NCBI GenBank assembly: GCA_964511625.1
Contig: CAZEJG010000014.1
Span: 17,007-81,006 of the forward strand
DNA length: 64,000 nt
Source: Pseudohoeflea sp964511625
Lineage (GTDB): Bacteria; Pseudomonadota; Alphaproteobacteria; Rhizobiales; Rhizobiaceae
Reading direction: 5' to 3'
In this document: in pieces, positions 1 through 8,235 of the stretch
Layout: each line of letters starts with the position of its first letter
Position numbering within the stretch: position 1 is the first letter of the stretch
Notes under the pieces: generated by a model
Database searches by the model: none
What the model was told of the DNA's origin: nothing
The model's input: only the letters and a program-made list of their open reading frames with translations
Made by a program: the position numbers and the translations under genes

Positions 1-868
1 CCAGGCGAACGTCGCGGCGGCGGAGACGCTGGAAGACAGGAAACAGCCCCTGATCTACCGCGTCCACGACACGCCGTCGCTCGCCAAGCAGGAAGTGCTG
101 CGCGAGTTCTTGGGCACGCTGGGCCTGTCGCTGGCGCGCGGCAACCTGCGCTCCAACTCGTTCAACGGCGTGCTCGAAAGGGCCAAGGACCAGGCCTACG
201 AGACGATGGTCAACGAGATGGTGCTGCGCAGCCAGAGCCAGGCGGTCTACCAGCCCGAAAATCTCGGCCATTTCGGCCTCAACCTCAGACGCTACGCCCA
301 CTTCACCTCGCCGATCCGGCGCTATGCCGACCTGATCGTGCATCGCGCGCTCGTCGGTTCGCTGGGTCTCGGCGAAGGCGGCATCACGCCCAAGGAGGAG
401 GCCGAACTCGAGGATATCGCGGCGGAAATCTCCACCACAGAGCGGCGATCGATGGTCGCCGAGCGCGAGACAGTCGATCGGCTGATCGCCCATCATTTGT
501 CCGAAAAGGTCGGCGAGCAGTTCGTTGGCCGCGTCGCCGGGGTCACCAAGTCGGGGCTGTTCGTCAAGCTCGCCACGCTGGGCGCCGACGGGTTCGTCCC
601 CATTTCAACACTGGGTCGGGATTACTATATATATGACGAGGCCCATCAGGCCCTGACCGGCGAGAAAACCGGTCTGGGCTTCCGTCTGGGCGACGAGGTC
701 GACGTGCGGCTTGTTGAAGCAGTGCCGCTTGCGGGCGCTTTAAGATTTGAAATTCTGGGCGAAGGACGCAAAATGCCGACCGCGACACGCTCGTTTCACA
801 AGTCCGGCGGTGGCCGCCGCCCCGGACACAAGCAGCCCGGCACCCGCAAGCCGCGCGGAAGGCGCTAG
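1..868 (+). CDS. rnr: Ribonuclease R, 3' part (5' end outside window)
   Basis: RNase R is a processive 3'-5' exoribonuclease that degrades structured RNA. Only the C-terminal ~288 residues are present; the reading frame is open to the left edge (codons in phase with position 2), so the gene is truncated by the window, not broken. Visible are the end of the RNB catalytic domain (NVAAAETLE, then RRYAHFTSPIRRYADLIVHR), an S1 RNA-binding domain beginning at GEQFVGRV and including GLFVKL and GADGFVPIS, and a very basic Gly/Arg/Lys tail ending in PRGRR, usual for this enzyme. The next gene follows after 40 bp on the same strand. The family call is secure. Confidence 0.96.
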   Translation, partial: QANVAAAETLEDRKQPLIYRVHDTPSLAKQEVLREFLGTLGLSLARGNLRSNSFNGVLERAKDQAYETMVNEMVLRSQSQAVYQPENLGHFGLNLRRYAHFTSPIRRYADLIVHRALVGSLGLGEGGITPKEEAELEDIAAEISTTERRSMVAERETVDRLIAHHLSEKVGEQFVGRVAGVTKSGLFVKLATLGADGFVPISTLGRDYYIYDEAHQALTGEKTGLGFRLGDEVDVRLVEAVPLAGALRFEILGEGRKMPTATRSFHKSGGGRRPGHKQPGTRKPRGRR

Positions 869-908
869 ACGCGCCACGGGGCACCTTGCCCCAAGGAGGA
901 TACCCGTC

Positions 909-1364
909 TTGGAATATTACGGTTCACAGCAAGCGCCCGACAAGCGCGTGGAAAGTCCCCGCCATACCCCGACCGCAGTCAAGCGCGGCTTCCTTTGCCG
1001 CTGCCCCAATTGCGGTGAGGGAAAGCTGTTTCGCGCGTTCCTCAAACCGGTGGATTCCTGCGCCCATTGCGGCGAAGTCATGAGCCATCAGCGCGCAGAC
1101 GACTTCCCCGCCTATCTCACCATCTTCGTCGTCGGCCACATCGTCGTGGCCGCCTATATGGCAGTCGAACAGATGGTCACGCTCGCCATGTGGCAGCACA
1201 TGGCGATCTGGATCCCGCTGACGGGCGCACTCAGTCTTGCACTCCTGCAGCCGCTCAAGGGCGGCGTCATCGGGCTGCAATGGGCGCTGCGCATGCACGG
1301 CTTCGGCGGTGTCGACGAGGACGCGCTCGCTGCCGGCGCACTGTCGGACGAAGCCTCGCGATGA
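909..1364 (+). CDS. DUF983 family zinc-ribbon membrane protein
   Basis: A 151-aa protein of the DUF983 family, function unknown. The N-terminal half holds a zinc-ribbon-like motif (CRCPNCGEGKLF followed ~20 residues later by CAHCGE); the C-terminal half has two hydrophobic segments (YLTIFVVGHIVVAAYMA and IPLTGALSLALLQPL), so it is probably an inner-membrane protein with a cytoplasmic metal-binding head. I chose TTG at 909 because a near-perfect Shine-Dalgarno AAGGAGG lies at 893-899, nine bases upstream; the frame is open further upstream, but that would overlap rnr. It overlaps the Nudix gene by 4 bp (ATGA), indicating translational coupling. In rhizobia DUF983 genes commonly follow rnr (from memory). 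Confidence 0.85.
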   Translation: MEYYGSQQAPDKRVESPRHTPTAVKRGFLCRCPNCGEGKLFRAFLKPVDSCAHCGEVMSHQRADDFPAYLTIFVVGHIVVAAYMAVEQMVTLAMWQHMAIWIPLTGALSLALLQPLKGGVIGLQWALRMHGFGGVDEDALAAGALSDEASR

Positions 1365-2062
1365 CAGCGGAAGAGGTCGATTTCGGCCGATCTTCCCGCC
1401 CGGCAGACCAAATTCATCCGACCCTGAGGCCGCGCGATGCGGCCTCTCTCATCCTTATCGACCGCAGCGAAGCGGCGCCTCGTGTGCTGATGGGTCGCCG
1501 CGCCAGGGCGCATGCCTTCATGCCGGGTGTCTACGTCTTTCCAGGCGGACGGCGCGATCCGGGCGATTCCCGCAGGCCCGTCGCCGCTCCGCCATGCCCA
1601 GAAGTGATGGAGCGCCTGTCTGTGCGGACGCCCAAGCGCTTTACCGCTTCGACCGCCACGGGACTGGCGATCGCCGCGGCACGCGAACTGGAAGAGGAAG
1701 TCTCGCTGTCGCTCACACCGCAAAGCGAGAAAGGCGGCTTCCGGCCGGATCTCTCCAGGCTGCGCTATGTGGCGCGCGCCATCACGCCGCCGGGGCAGAA
1801 TCGTCGTTTCGATACGCGCTTTTTCGCCTGCTTCACCGACGAGATCGAGGCGGATACGGCGCTGCACCGCGACAGCGCCGAACTTCTCGATCTGACGTGG
1901 CTGAGGCTCGACGACCACGGCGATCTGCCGCTGGCGGGGATCACCAAACGCATTCTCCGCGAGATTGCGGAGGCTCTCGAAGCCGACAGCGGCCTGCCGT
2001 TCGATGCTCCGGTTCCATTCTTCCACGTCCGTTACGGCCGGGGAATCAGGGACTTGATCTGA
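1361..2062 (+). CDS. Nudix hydrolase (NUDT19-like, split Nudix box)
   Basis: A 233-aa Nudix-superfamily pyrophosphohydrolase; substrate unknown. The start is ATG at 1361, overlapping the DUF983 stop by 4 bp. The protein shows MPGVYVFPGGRRDPGD, then about 45 residues, then AAARELEEEVSL. The catalytic REXXEE element is intact but is separated from the leading GG by an insertion longer than the classic 23-residue Nudix box, as in NUDT7/NUDT19-type acyl-CoA Nudix enzymes. Metal binding by the ELEEE glutamates is expected from the family. CoA or nucleotide-sugar derivatives are possible substrates, but nothing in the sequence decides this. Confidence 0.85.
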   Translation: MTAEEVDFGRSSRPADQIHPTLRPRDAASLILIDRSEAAPRVLMGRRARAHAFMPGVYVFPGGRRDPGDSRRPVAAPPCPEVMERLSVRTPKRFTASTATGLAIAAARELEEEVSLSLTPQSEKGGFRPDLSRLRYVARAITPPGQNRRFDTRFFACFTDEIEADTALHRDSAELLDLTWLRLDDHGDLPLAGITKRILREIAEALEADSGLPFDAPVPFFHVRYGRGIRDLI

Positions 2063-2173
2063 GCGCTCGACACGCGACGTCCGGGCGACAGACAGGATAA
2101 TTCACCCTCGATGTGAACTCTGTTGCGGCGAAACGGCAATCCCAGTAATGAGATTGCTCCGGAAAAGACCCCA

Positions 2174-3355
2174 ATGGACAAGATGGCCGTATCCCCTCCC
2201 CAGCGCGAAGATATCCACTGGCCTGCGCTGGTCGCTGCCATCGCGTCTATCACGGCCGTCGGCATCGCCATGGGGTTAGGTCTTCCGCTCCTGAGCATCA
2301 TTCTCGAGAAACGCGGCATTTCCTCCACGCTGATCGGAGTCAATACGGCCATGGGCGGCGTCGCGGCAATGGTCGCGGCTCCTCTGACGACGATGATTGC
2401 CAAGCGCATCACCGTGGTCAACACGATGGTCCTGGCCATCCTGGCGGCGGCGTTGAGCGCGCTCGGTTTCTATTACGCGGAAGCCTTCTGGCTTTGGTTC
2501 CCGCTCCGGATCGTCTTTCACGGCGCGGTGACGATGCTGTTCATCCTGTCGGAGTTCTGGATCAACACCGCCGCTCCACCATCTCGTCGTGGCTTCGTGC
2601 TCGGCATCTACGCAGCGGTGCTCTCGCTCGGCTTCGCCGCCGGACCGCTGATCTTCTCGGCTCTCGGCTCCGAAGGCATCGCACCTTTTCTGGTCGGCGC
2701 CGGTATCATCCTGCTCGCAGCGGTGCCGGTCCTGATTGCCAGAAAGGAGAACCCACCGATTTCCGAACCGGCGAAGCACCCTTTCCTGCGCTATGTCTTT
2801 CTGGTGCCGACGGCCACGGCGGCAGTGTTCGTCTTCGGCGCGGTCGAATCGGGTGGCCTGGCGCTGTTTCCGATCTATGCGAAAAACCTCGGTTTCGGCG
2901 AATCGCAGGGTGCGATCCTCTTGTCGATGATCGGGCTCGGCAACGTGGTTTTCCAGATTCCCATGGGCATGCTCGCGGACAAGTCGCGCGACCGGCGCAA
3001 GCTTCTTTCCGTGGTCGCGGTCATCGGCCTGATCGGCTCGCTCGCGTTGCCATGGCTGATCGAGAACTGGTTCTATGCCGGCATCATCCTGCTGTTGTGG
3101 GGTGGATGCGTCGCCGGCCTGTACACGATCGGCCTCGCCCATCTCGGCGAAACCCTGCACGGCTCGGATCTGGCAGCAGCGAATGCGGCCTTCGTCTTCT
3201 GCTATGCGCTCGGCACGCTGCTCGGTCCGCAGCTCATCGGCGGATCGATGGATCTGTTCGGCAGCCACGGCTTTGCCTGGGCGCTGGCCTTCTTCTTCGG
3301 CCTCTACGTGTTGCTGACCCTCGTCCGTATCGCGCTCAGGCCCAAGAGGGCTTGA
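2174..3355 (+). CDS. MFS transporter (sugar/drug efflux type)
   Basis: A 393-aa major facilitator superfamily protein with about 12 hydrophobic helices and the short cytoplasmic loops characteristic of the fold (for example MLADKSRDRRKL between helices in the C-half). The first helix starts at WPALVAAIASITAVGIAMG. I chose ATG 2174 (MDKMAVSPP); the frame extends to a TTG at 2123 without a better ribosome site, and ATG 2183 is also possible. The substrate cannot be read from sequence. The stop codon overlaps the -35 element of the putative rpmG promoter, so the two genes probably have separate transcripts. Confidence 0.85.
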   Translation: MDKMAVSPPQREDIHWPALVAAIASITAVGIAMGLGLPLLSIILEKRGISSTLIGVNTAMGGVAAMVAAPLTTMIAKRITVVNTMVLAILAAALSALGFYYAEAFWLWFPLRIVFHGAVTMLFILSEFWINTAAPPSRRGFVLGIYAAVLSLGFAAGPLIFSALGSEGIAPFLVGAGIILLAAVPVLIARKENPPISEPAKHPFLRYVFLVPTATAAVFVFGAVESGGLALFPIYAKNLGFGESQGAILLSMIGLGNVVFQIPMGMLADKSRDRRKLLSVVAVIGLIGSLALPWLIENWFYAGIILLLWGGCVAGLYTIGLAHLGETLHGSDLAAANAAFVFCYALGTLLGPQLIGGSMDLFGSHGFAWALAFFFGLYVLLTLVRIALRPKRA

Positions 3356-3379
3356 CTTTCCGCCGGCAATTTGTAGTTT
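3352..3379 (+). promoter_or_regulatory. Putative sigma70 promoter of rpmG
   Basis: TTGACT at 3352-3357 and TAGTTT at 3374-3379 are separated by 16 bp, about 100 bp upstream of the rpmG start. The -35 overlaps the MFS stop codon. Strong expression is expected for a ribosomal protein gene. Confidence 0.5.
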
Positions 3380-3477
3380 CCGGCCAAGATTTGCCGTGGG
3401 GTCCCGGGCCGAATGACCGCTGAGACCCGCCACGGCTATTTTTCTGAAATTCGCACTCCCCTGTAGAGGCAGACCAA

Positions 3478-3645
3478 ATGGCCAAGGCAACCACCATCAA
3501 GATCAAGCTCCTGTCGACTGCGGACACCGGCTTTTTCTACGTCACCAAGAAGAACAGCCGTACCTTCACCGACAAGATGGTGAAGACCAAGTACGATCCG
3601 ATCGCCAAGAAGCACGTCGAATTCAAGGAAGCGAAGATCAAGTAA
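3478..3645 (+). CDS. rpmG: 50S ribosomal protein L33
   Basis: A 55-aa ribosomal protein L33, a component of the large subunit near the E site. The sequence begins MAKATTIKIKLLSTADTGFF and ends HVEFKEAKIK, matching the alphaproteobacterial family over its full length. It contains no cysteine, so it is the zinc-independent (C-minus) form. The gene is too short for many ORF filters. It has its own putative promoter and a strong intrinsic terminator 23 bp downstream, so it is probably monocistronic. The position next to pleD-divK is the usual rhizobial arrangement (family knowledge). Confidence 0.97.
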   Translation: MAKATTIKIKLLSTADTGFFYVTKKNSRTFTDKMVKTKYDPIAKKHVEFKEAKIK

Positions 3646-3667
3646 TCCGCTTCCGACATCGCGTCAC

Positions 3668-3700
3668 AAAAAAGCCCGCCTCGATGAGGCGGGCTTTTTT
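3668..3700 (+). terminator. Intrinsic terminator after rpmG
   Basis: Perfect hairpin: AGCCCGCCTC, loop GAT, GAGGCGGGCT, followed by six T. It is preceded by an A-run, so it could also stop transcripts arriving on the minus strand. Confidence 0.92.
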
Positions 3701-3976
3701 GCGTCCTACGACGGAAATGAACTGGCTGGCGACCTAAACCCGTATTGGCGACGGGACGTCGGGACGCCAGCCAGGACCCCATGACACAGGAGATGCGGCG
3801 AACCTGACGTCACGGGGCATTTTGCGGGAAGGCGTGATGACGCTTCCGTTGGGTCATACATGACCGGAAACGCATGCACGTTCAAGTTAAAATTATCGTG
3901 AACGGCAATTCCTACAGTAGAATCAAACGCTCACCGCAAGAATCGACTGGAACGCTTTAAGCGTTTCTACCTAGTG
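3701..3976. other. Intergenic region between rpmG and pleD, no gene seen
   Basis: No credible gene on either strand. Just downstream of pleD (convergent side) is a 15-bp palindrome, AACGCTTTAAGCGTT (3951-3965), but neither strand has the T-run needed for a classic terminator. An open frame at 3537-3782 (-) runs antisense through rpmG and its terminator and is not convincing. Confidence 0.5.
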
Positions 3977-5350
3977 TCAGGCCGCCTCGTTGACGACGCG
4001 GTTGCGTCCGCCGTGCTTGGCGGCGTAGAGCGCCTTGTCGGCTCGCCGCAGGAGCATTGTCGCATCCGAATCGGAGGGGCCTAGAGAAGCGATCCCGATG
4101 GAGGTCGTGACCTTCACGTCCTGCTCCGTCGAGCCGACCCTGAACGCCTCTCCGGCCACTGCTTCGCGAAGTCTCTCGGCCACCTGCGCAGCGATCTCGT
4201 CGGGCGTGTCCGGCATGGCGATGACGAACTCCTCGCCGCCGAAGCGGCAGGCGAGATCGGCGCCGCGGACCGTTCCCCTCACCCGGCGGGCGAAGTCGCG
4301 GAGAATGTCGTCGCCGCCTTCGTGGCCATAGGTGTCGTTGACCGCCTTGAAGTGGTCGATATCGGCGATGATGACCGACAAGGGACGGCCGCGACGACGC
4401 GAACGGTCGAAGAGCGTCTGGAGATGCGTGTCGAGATAACGGCGGTTGTTCAGCCCGGTCAACGGGTCCGTGACGGCCATCTCCACCGACATGGTCAGGC
4501 TATCGCGGAGCTGATCGTTGTAGCGTTTGCGGCGAATCTGGGTGATGCAGCGGGCGATGAGTTCGTTCGGATCGAGCGGACGGACGAGATAGTCGTTCAC
4601 GCCGAGCTCGAGCGCCCGCATCACGAGTTCGTCCTCGCCCTGTTCGGCGAGCACCAGGACGGGAATGAACCGGGTGCGTTCGAGTGAGCGGATCTGCGAG
4701 CACAGCCGCAGCGGATCGTAATCTTCCTGCAGCGAGGAGATGATCACCAGCTCATAGGGTTTCTCGGCGGCCTCGAAGAGTGCCGCCTGGGGATCGCTGA
4801 TGGCGGTGACCTCGGCGATATCCGAAAGCGTGCGGGTGATGCGTTCACGCGCATTGGCGCGCGGCTCGACGAGCAGGACGAAACCGGGTTCGCCGACACC
4901 GTTCTCATGCGACGACAGGAGTTCGGATGCACCGATCGAACGCGCCGTCTCGGCGCGAAGCCGCAACTCGTCGCTCAGCGTCTTGAACCGCACCAGGCTC
5001 TTCACGCGCGCCATCAGCTGCATGTCGTTGACGGGCTTGGTGAGGAAATCGTCGGCGCCGGCCTTGAGACCGCGCACGCGGTCGGACGGCTGGTCGAGCG
5101 CCGTCACCATGACCACGGGAATATGGGCGGTGCGCGGATTGGCCTTCAGCCGCTCGCAGACCTCAAATCCGTCGATGCCTGGCATCATGATGTCGAGAAG
5201 GATGAGATCAACCGAGGTCTTGTCGCAGATGGAAAGCGCGGTCATGCCGTCGGCAGCGGTCAGCACCTCGTAATACTCGGCCAGAAGCCGCGCTTCGAGC
5301 AGCTTCACATTGGCCGGTATGTCATCGACTACGAGAATGCGCGCGGTCAT
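3977..5350 (-). CDS. pleD: Response regulator PleD, diguanylate cyclase
   Basis: A 457-aa cell-cycle response regulator that makes cyclic-di-GMP. Domain order: receiver 1 (residues ~3-120, phospho-acceptor Asp53 in LLDIMMPG), receiver-like adaptor domain 2 (~155-275, degenerate), and a GGDEF domain from ~300, with active site GGEEF at ~371-375 and the allosteric inhibitory RxxD site (RGAD, ~362-365) intact. Length matches Caulobacter PleD. Start ATG at 5350 (MTARILVVDD) is supported by homology; the frame extends upstream without a better start. It lies 13 bp downstream of divK, so the two are almost certainly cotranscribed. Polar-development role is inferred from the family. Confidence 0.96.
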   Translation of the reverse strand: MTARILVVDDIPANVKLLEARLLAEYYEVLTAADGMTALSICDKTSVDLILLDIMMPGIDGFEVCERLKANPRTAHIPVVMVTALDQPSDRVRGLKAGADDFLTKPVNDMQLMARVKSLVRFKTLSDELRLRAETARSIGASELLSSHENGVGEPGFVLLVEPRANARERITRTLSDIAEVTAISDPQAALFEAAEKPYELVIISSLQEDYDPLRLCSQIRSLERTRFIPVLVLAEQGEDELVMRALELGVNDYLVRPLDPNELIARCITQIRRKRYNDQLRDSLTMSVEMAVTDPLTGLNNRRYLDTHLQTLFDRSRRRGRPLSVIIADIDHFKAVNDTYGHEGGDDILRDFARRVRGTVRGADLACRFGGEEFVIAMPDTPDEIAAQVAERLREAVAGEAFRVGSTEQDVKVTTSIGIASLGPSDSDATMLLRRADKALYAAKHGGRNRVVNEAA

Positions 5351-5363
5351 ACGGGTTCCTTCG

Positions 5364-5735
5364 TCAGCTGTCGCCGAGATACGTCTTGATGGTCTGGATG
5401 AAGCTGGGCACCGAGATCGGCTTGGAAATATAGGCCTCGCATCCACCTTGCCTGATTCGTTCCTCGTCGCCCTTCATCGCGAAGGCGGTGACGGCGATGA
5501 CCGGGATCTGGTGCAGATCGTCGTCTTCCTTGAGCCACTTGGTGACTTCGAGGCCGGACACTTCGGGAAGCTGGATGTCCATCAGGATGAGGTCGGGACG
5601 GTGCTCGCGGGCGAGGTCCATGGCCTCCATGCCGTTTCGGGTCTGGATGGTGCGGTAACCGGAGGCCTCTATGAGGTCGCGGAATAGCTTCATGTTGAGT
5701 TCATTGTCCTCAACAATCATCACCTGTTTGGTCAT
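5364..5735 (-). CDS. divK: Single-domain response regulator DivK
   Basis: A 123-aa stand-alone receiver domain, the essential alphaproteobacterial regulator that controls the DivJ/PleC/DivL phosphorelay and thereby CtrA. The protein starts MTKQVMIVEDNELNMKLFRD and has the acid pair EDN, phospho-acceptor Asp53 (LILMDIQLPEVSG), the switch Thr in AVTAFAMKGDE and Lys in YISKPIS, all typical of DivK. I chose the internal ATG at 5735 because the upstream 26 codons are low-complexity Gly/Ala/Pro with no homology look. It heads a divK-pleD operon and diverges from the DUF3572 gene. Confidence 0.96.
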   Translation of the reverse strand: MTKQVMIVEDNELNMKLFRDLIEASGYRTIQTRNGMEAMDLAREHRPDLILMDIQLPEVSGLEVTKWLKEDDDLHQIPVIAVTAFAMKGDEERIRQGGCEAYISKPISVPSFIQTIKTYLGDS

Positions 5736-5911
5736 GTCCTGTCCATCCTCCGGGGCCTGTCCGGCCGCCGCCGGTCTCCCGCCCGCCGGCCGGCATTCTC
5801 CGGACCCCGCCACGAAGGGTTCCCGAATCCTGCTTGATCATGGCTATACTACTTTCGCGAGGTTGAAAAAATGGTAACCCCGTCATTCGAATTGTCACCG
5901 CCGCATCAATA

Positions 5912-6190
5912 ATGAGTGAAATGTCCGCAAACGATCCGCAAGATACGGCCATCCAGGTCCTCGGCTGGCTGGCTTCCGAGCCGGAGCTGCTGTCCCGCTT
6001 CCTGGCGCTTTCGGGGCTCGAAGCCTCCAACCTGCGTGCCGCCGCGGCACAACCCGGCTTTCTCGCCGGTGTGCTGTCCTTCCTGATGACGCACGAACCG
6101 ACGCTGATCCGATACTGCGAGGCCACCGGCACCCGGCCGGAAACGGTGGCACGCGCCTGGCAGGCGCTCGGTGGCGGAGACATGTCATGA
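5912..6190 (+). CDS. DUF3572 family protein
   Basis: A 92-aa predicted soluble, mostly alpha-helical protein of the DUF3572 family, found in rhizobia directly upstream of and divergent from divK. It starts MSEMSANDPQD; a second ATG lies four codons in. Motifs visible are AIQVLGWLASEP and FLTHEP-like SFLMTHEPTLI. Function is unknown. It overlaps the next gene by 4 bp (ATGA), so the two are translationally coupled. The constant association with divK-pleD makes a cell-cycle link possible, but that is only guilt by association. Confidence 0.85.
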   Translation: MSEMSANDPQDTAIQVLGWLASEPELLSRFLALSGLEASNLRAAAAQPGFLAGVLSFLMTHEPTLIRYCEATGTRPETVARAWQALGGGDMS

Positions 6191-6840
6191 GCGGCGACAT
6201 CCTTGCCGAAGACGAGATTCGCCTCCGCGATCGGCCGCTGCTGATCTGCGACGTGGACGAAGTGGCGCTCGAATTCGTCACCCCCTTCATGGCTTTCCTG
6301 CAGTCGCGCGATCACGAGTTGCGGCCCGTCTCGTTCAGGCTGACGGGCAATATCTACGCCCTCGACAGCGGGCTTGCGGCGGATCAGGCGCAGGTCTCGG
6401 ACCTGCTCGAGGACTTTTTCGCCGAACAGGACAAATGGCAGCGCGCCGCCGAATCGGCTGCCGACACCCTCACCGATCTGTCGCGCGAAGCGGACGTGGT
6501 CTTCCTGACGGCCATGCCGCCGCGCCACCGCGCCATCCGCCGTCGCCTGCTCGATGCGGTCGACATGCCCTTTCCGATGATCGCATCGGAAAAGGCCAAG
6601 GGGCCGGCCGCACAATCGCTGCACGGCGACCGCGATCTGCCGGTAGCCTTCGTCGATGACATCTTCCGCAACCTGCATTCCGTCCGCGAGCACCTGCCGC
6701 AGGCGCTACTGATCAACCTGATGGTCCATGACGGTTTTCGCGCGCTGGCGCCGGATCCGGGCGAAGGCATTCTCATCGCCGAAAGCTGGCCCGAGGCCGG
6801 GCGTGCAATCGCCGATCATTTCGCGCAAGTCGCGTCGTGA
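6187..6840 (+). CDS. HAD-like hypothetical protein
   Basis: A 217-aa protein. Near residue 20 is LLICDVDEVALEF, a DxDxV motif resembling HAD-superfamily motif I; VVFLTAMPPRHR resembles motif II (hydrophobic strand then T), a lysine-containing stretch IASEKAKGP sits where motif III is expected, and VAFVDDIFRNL resembles the motif IV DD pair. That pattern fits a HAD-fold phosphatase or nucleotidase, substrate unknown. It overlaps DUF3572 by 4 bp and ends 84 bp before dinB. The promoter of dinB lies in that gap, so SOS control of dinB need not extend to this gene. Confidence 0.65.
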   Translation: MSGDILAEDEIRLRDRPLLICDVDEVALEFVTPFMAFLQSRDHELRPVSFRLTGNIYALDSGLAADQAQVSDLLEDFFAEQDKWQRAAESAADTLTDLSREADVVFLTAMPPRHRAIRRRLLDAVDMPFPMIASEKAKGPAAQSLHGDRDLPVAFVDDIFRNLHSVREHLPQALLINLMVHDGFRALAPDPGEGILIAESWPEAGRAIADHFAQVAS

Positions 6841-6869
6841 CCGGGATCGCAACGCAGATTTTGATCCGC

Positions 6870-6898
6870 TTGTGACTCGCGGTCTTATTGCGTAGATT
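6870..6898 (+). promoter_or_regulatory. Putative dinB promoter
   Basis: TTGTGA (6870-6875) and TAGATT (6893-6898) with 17-bp spacing. The predicted transcription start falls at the LexA-type box just downstream and only ~20 bases before the ATG. Confidence 0.55.
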
Positions 6899-6904
6899 GG
6901 CGGC

Positions 6905-6919
6905 GTTCAACCTTTGTTC
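6905..6919 (+). promoter_or_regulatory. LexA box upstream of dinB
   Basis: GTTC AACCTTT GTTC, a perfect match to the alphaproteobacterial LexA operator GTTC-N7-GTTC, ending five bases before the dinB ATG and just downstream of the -10. A bound repressor here would cover the transcription start. DinB is a classic SOS gene. Confidence 0.85.
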
Positions 6920-6924
6920 CGGCG

Positions 6925-8235
6925 ATGAGCGAAACCAGTCCCCTGCCCGGCTTCTGCCGCGATTGCCTGCGGCCCACGCGTGCCGCCGAGAAGCGCTGTC
7001 TCGGCTGCGGCAGTCCGCGTCTCGTCCGCCATGCGGAGATCGCCCAGCTCTCGCTCGCCCATGTGGATTGCGACGCCTTCTACGCCACCATTGAAAAGCG
7101 CGACAATCCGGAACTGATCGACAAGCCGGTGATCGTCGGCGGCGGCAAGCGCGGCGTCGTCTCGACCTGCTGCTATATCGCCCGCATCAGCGGCGTGCGT
7201 TCCGCCATGCCGATGTTCAAGGCGCTGGAAGCCTGCCCGGATGCGGTCGTGATCAAACCCGACATGGAGAAATATGCCAGCGTCGGGCGCGACGTGCGCA
7301 CTCTGATGCAGGAACTCACCCCGCTGGTGCAGCGGATCTCGATCGACGAGGCCTTTCTCGATCTCGCAGGCACCGAACTCCTGCACAAGGATACGCCGGC
7401 GCGGACGCTGGCCCGCTTCGCCCGCCGGGTGGAGGACGAGATCGGCATCACGCTCTCGGTCGGTCTGAGCTACTGCAAGTTTCTCGCCAAGGTCGCCTCG
7501 GATCTGGAAAAGCCGCGCGGTTTCTCGGTGATCGGAAAGGCCGAAGCACTCTCCTTCCTCGCGTCCAGGCCGGTGTCGACGATCTGGGGCGTCGGCAAGG
7601 CTTTCGAGGCGGAACTGGCCCGCGACGGGATCAAGACCGTCGGGCAGTTGCAGACGATGGAACTCGAGACGCTGATGCGCCGCTACGGTGTGATGGGCAA
7701 GCGGCTTTACGAACTTGCGCGCGGCGAAGACAGCCGCACGGTGCACCCGAACGAGGCGGCCAAAAGCGTTTCCGCCGAGACCACCTTCAACACCGATCTG
7801 TCACGCGGCGAGGATCTCGTGCCGGTGCTGCGCGCGCTCTCCGAAAAGGTGTCCGCGCGGCTGAAAAAGGCGGACATCGCCGGCCAGACCGTGGTGCTCA
7901 AGCTGAAGACCGCGGACTTCAGGTCGCGCACCCGCAATCACAAGCTCGACGCACCGACCCGGCTGGCCGACCGGATTTTTCGCACCGGCCTGCATCTTCT
8001 GGAGCGGGAGATGGACGGCACACGGTTCCGGCTCATCGGCATCGGTGTGTCTGACCTGAGCAGTCCGGAACAGGCCGATCCCGCCGATCTGGTCGATCCG
8101 CTGGCCGGTCGCCGGGCCGTTGCCGAGGGGGCGATCGACAAGGTGCGCGCCAAGTTCGGCAAGGCCGCGCTCGAAACCGGCTACACGTTCGGCAGAGGCC
8201 GCGAGACGCCTCCACAGCGCGACCGGGAAGACTGA
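6925..8235 (+). CDS. dinB: DNA polymerase IV (Y family), zinc-ribbon N-terminus
   Basis: A 436-aa error-prone translesion polymerase. The Y-family palm is clear: VDCDAFYATIEKRD near residue 50, GVRSAMPMFKAL, catalytic SIDEAFLD, and GLSYCKFLAKVASDLEKP; the thumb has a helix-hairpin-helix (IWGVGKAFEAEL) and the C-terminal little-finger domain follows. Ahead of the polymerase is a ~35-residue extension with four cysteines (C11, C14, C25, C28) spaced as a zinc ribbon; E. coli Pol IV lacks this. The start ATG 6925 has little Shine-Dalgarno, consistent with a very short leader. A LexA box overlaps the promoter. No beta-clamp motif is obvious at the extreme C-terminus. Confidence 0.95.
   Translation: MSETSPLPGFCRDCLRPTRAAEKRCLGCGSPRLVRHAEIAQLSLAHVDCDAFYATIEKRDNPELIDKPVIVGGGKRGVVSTCCYIARISGVRSAMPMFKALEACPDAVVIKPDMEKYASVGRDVRTLMQELTPLVQRISIDEAFLDLAGTELLHKDTPARTLARFARRVEDEIGITLSVGLSYCKFLAKVASDLEKPRGFSVIGKAEALSFLASRPVSTIWGVGKAFEAELARDGIKTVGQLQTMELETLMRRYGVMGKRLYELARGEDSRTVHPNEAAKSVSAETTFNTDLSRGEDLVPVLRALSEKVSARLKKADIAGQTVVLKLKTADFRSRTRNHKLDAPTRLADRIFRTGLHLLEREMDGTRFRLIGIGVSDLSSPEQADPADLVDPLAGRRAVAEGAIDKVRAKFGKAALETGYTFGRGRETPPQRDRED

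Noticed and set aside
3951..3965. Palindrome AACGCTTTAAGCGTT as a pleD terminator
   Set aside because: No T-run on the minus strand and a short AT-containing stem; kept only as an inverted repeat.
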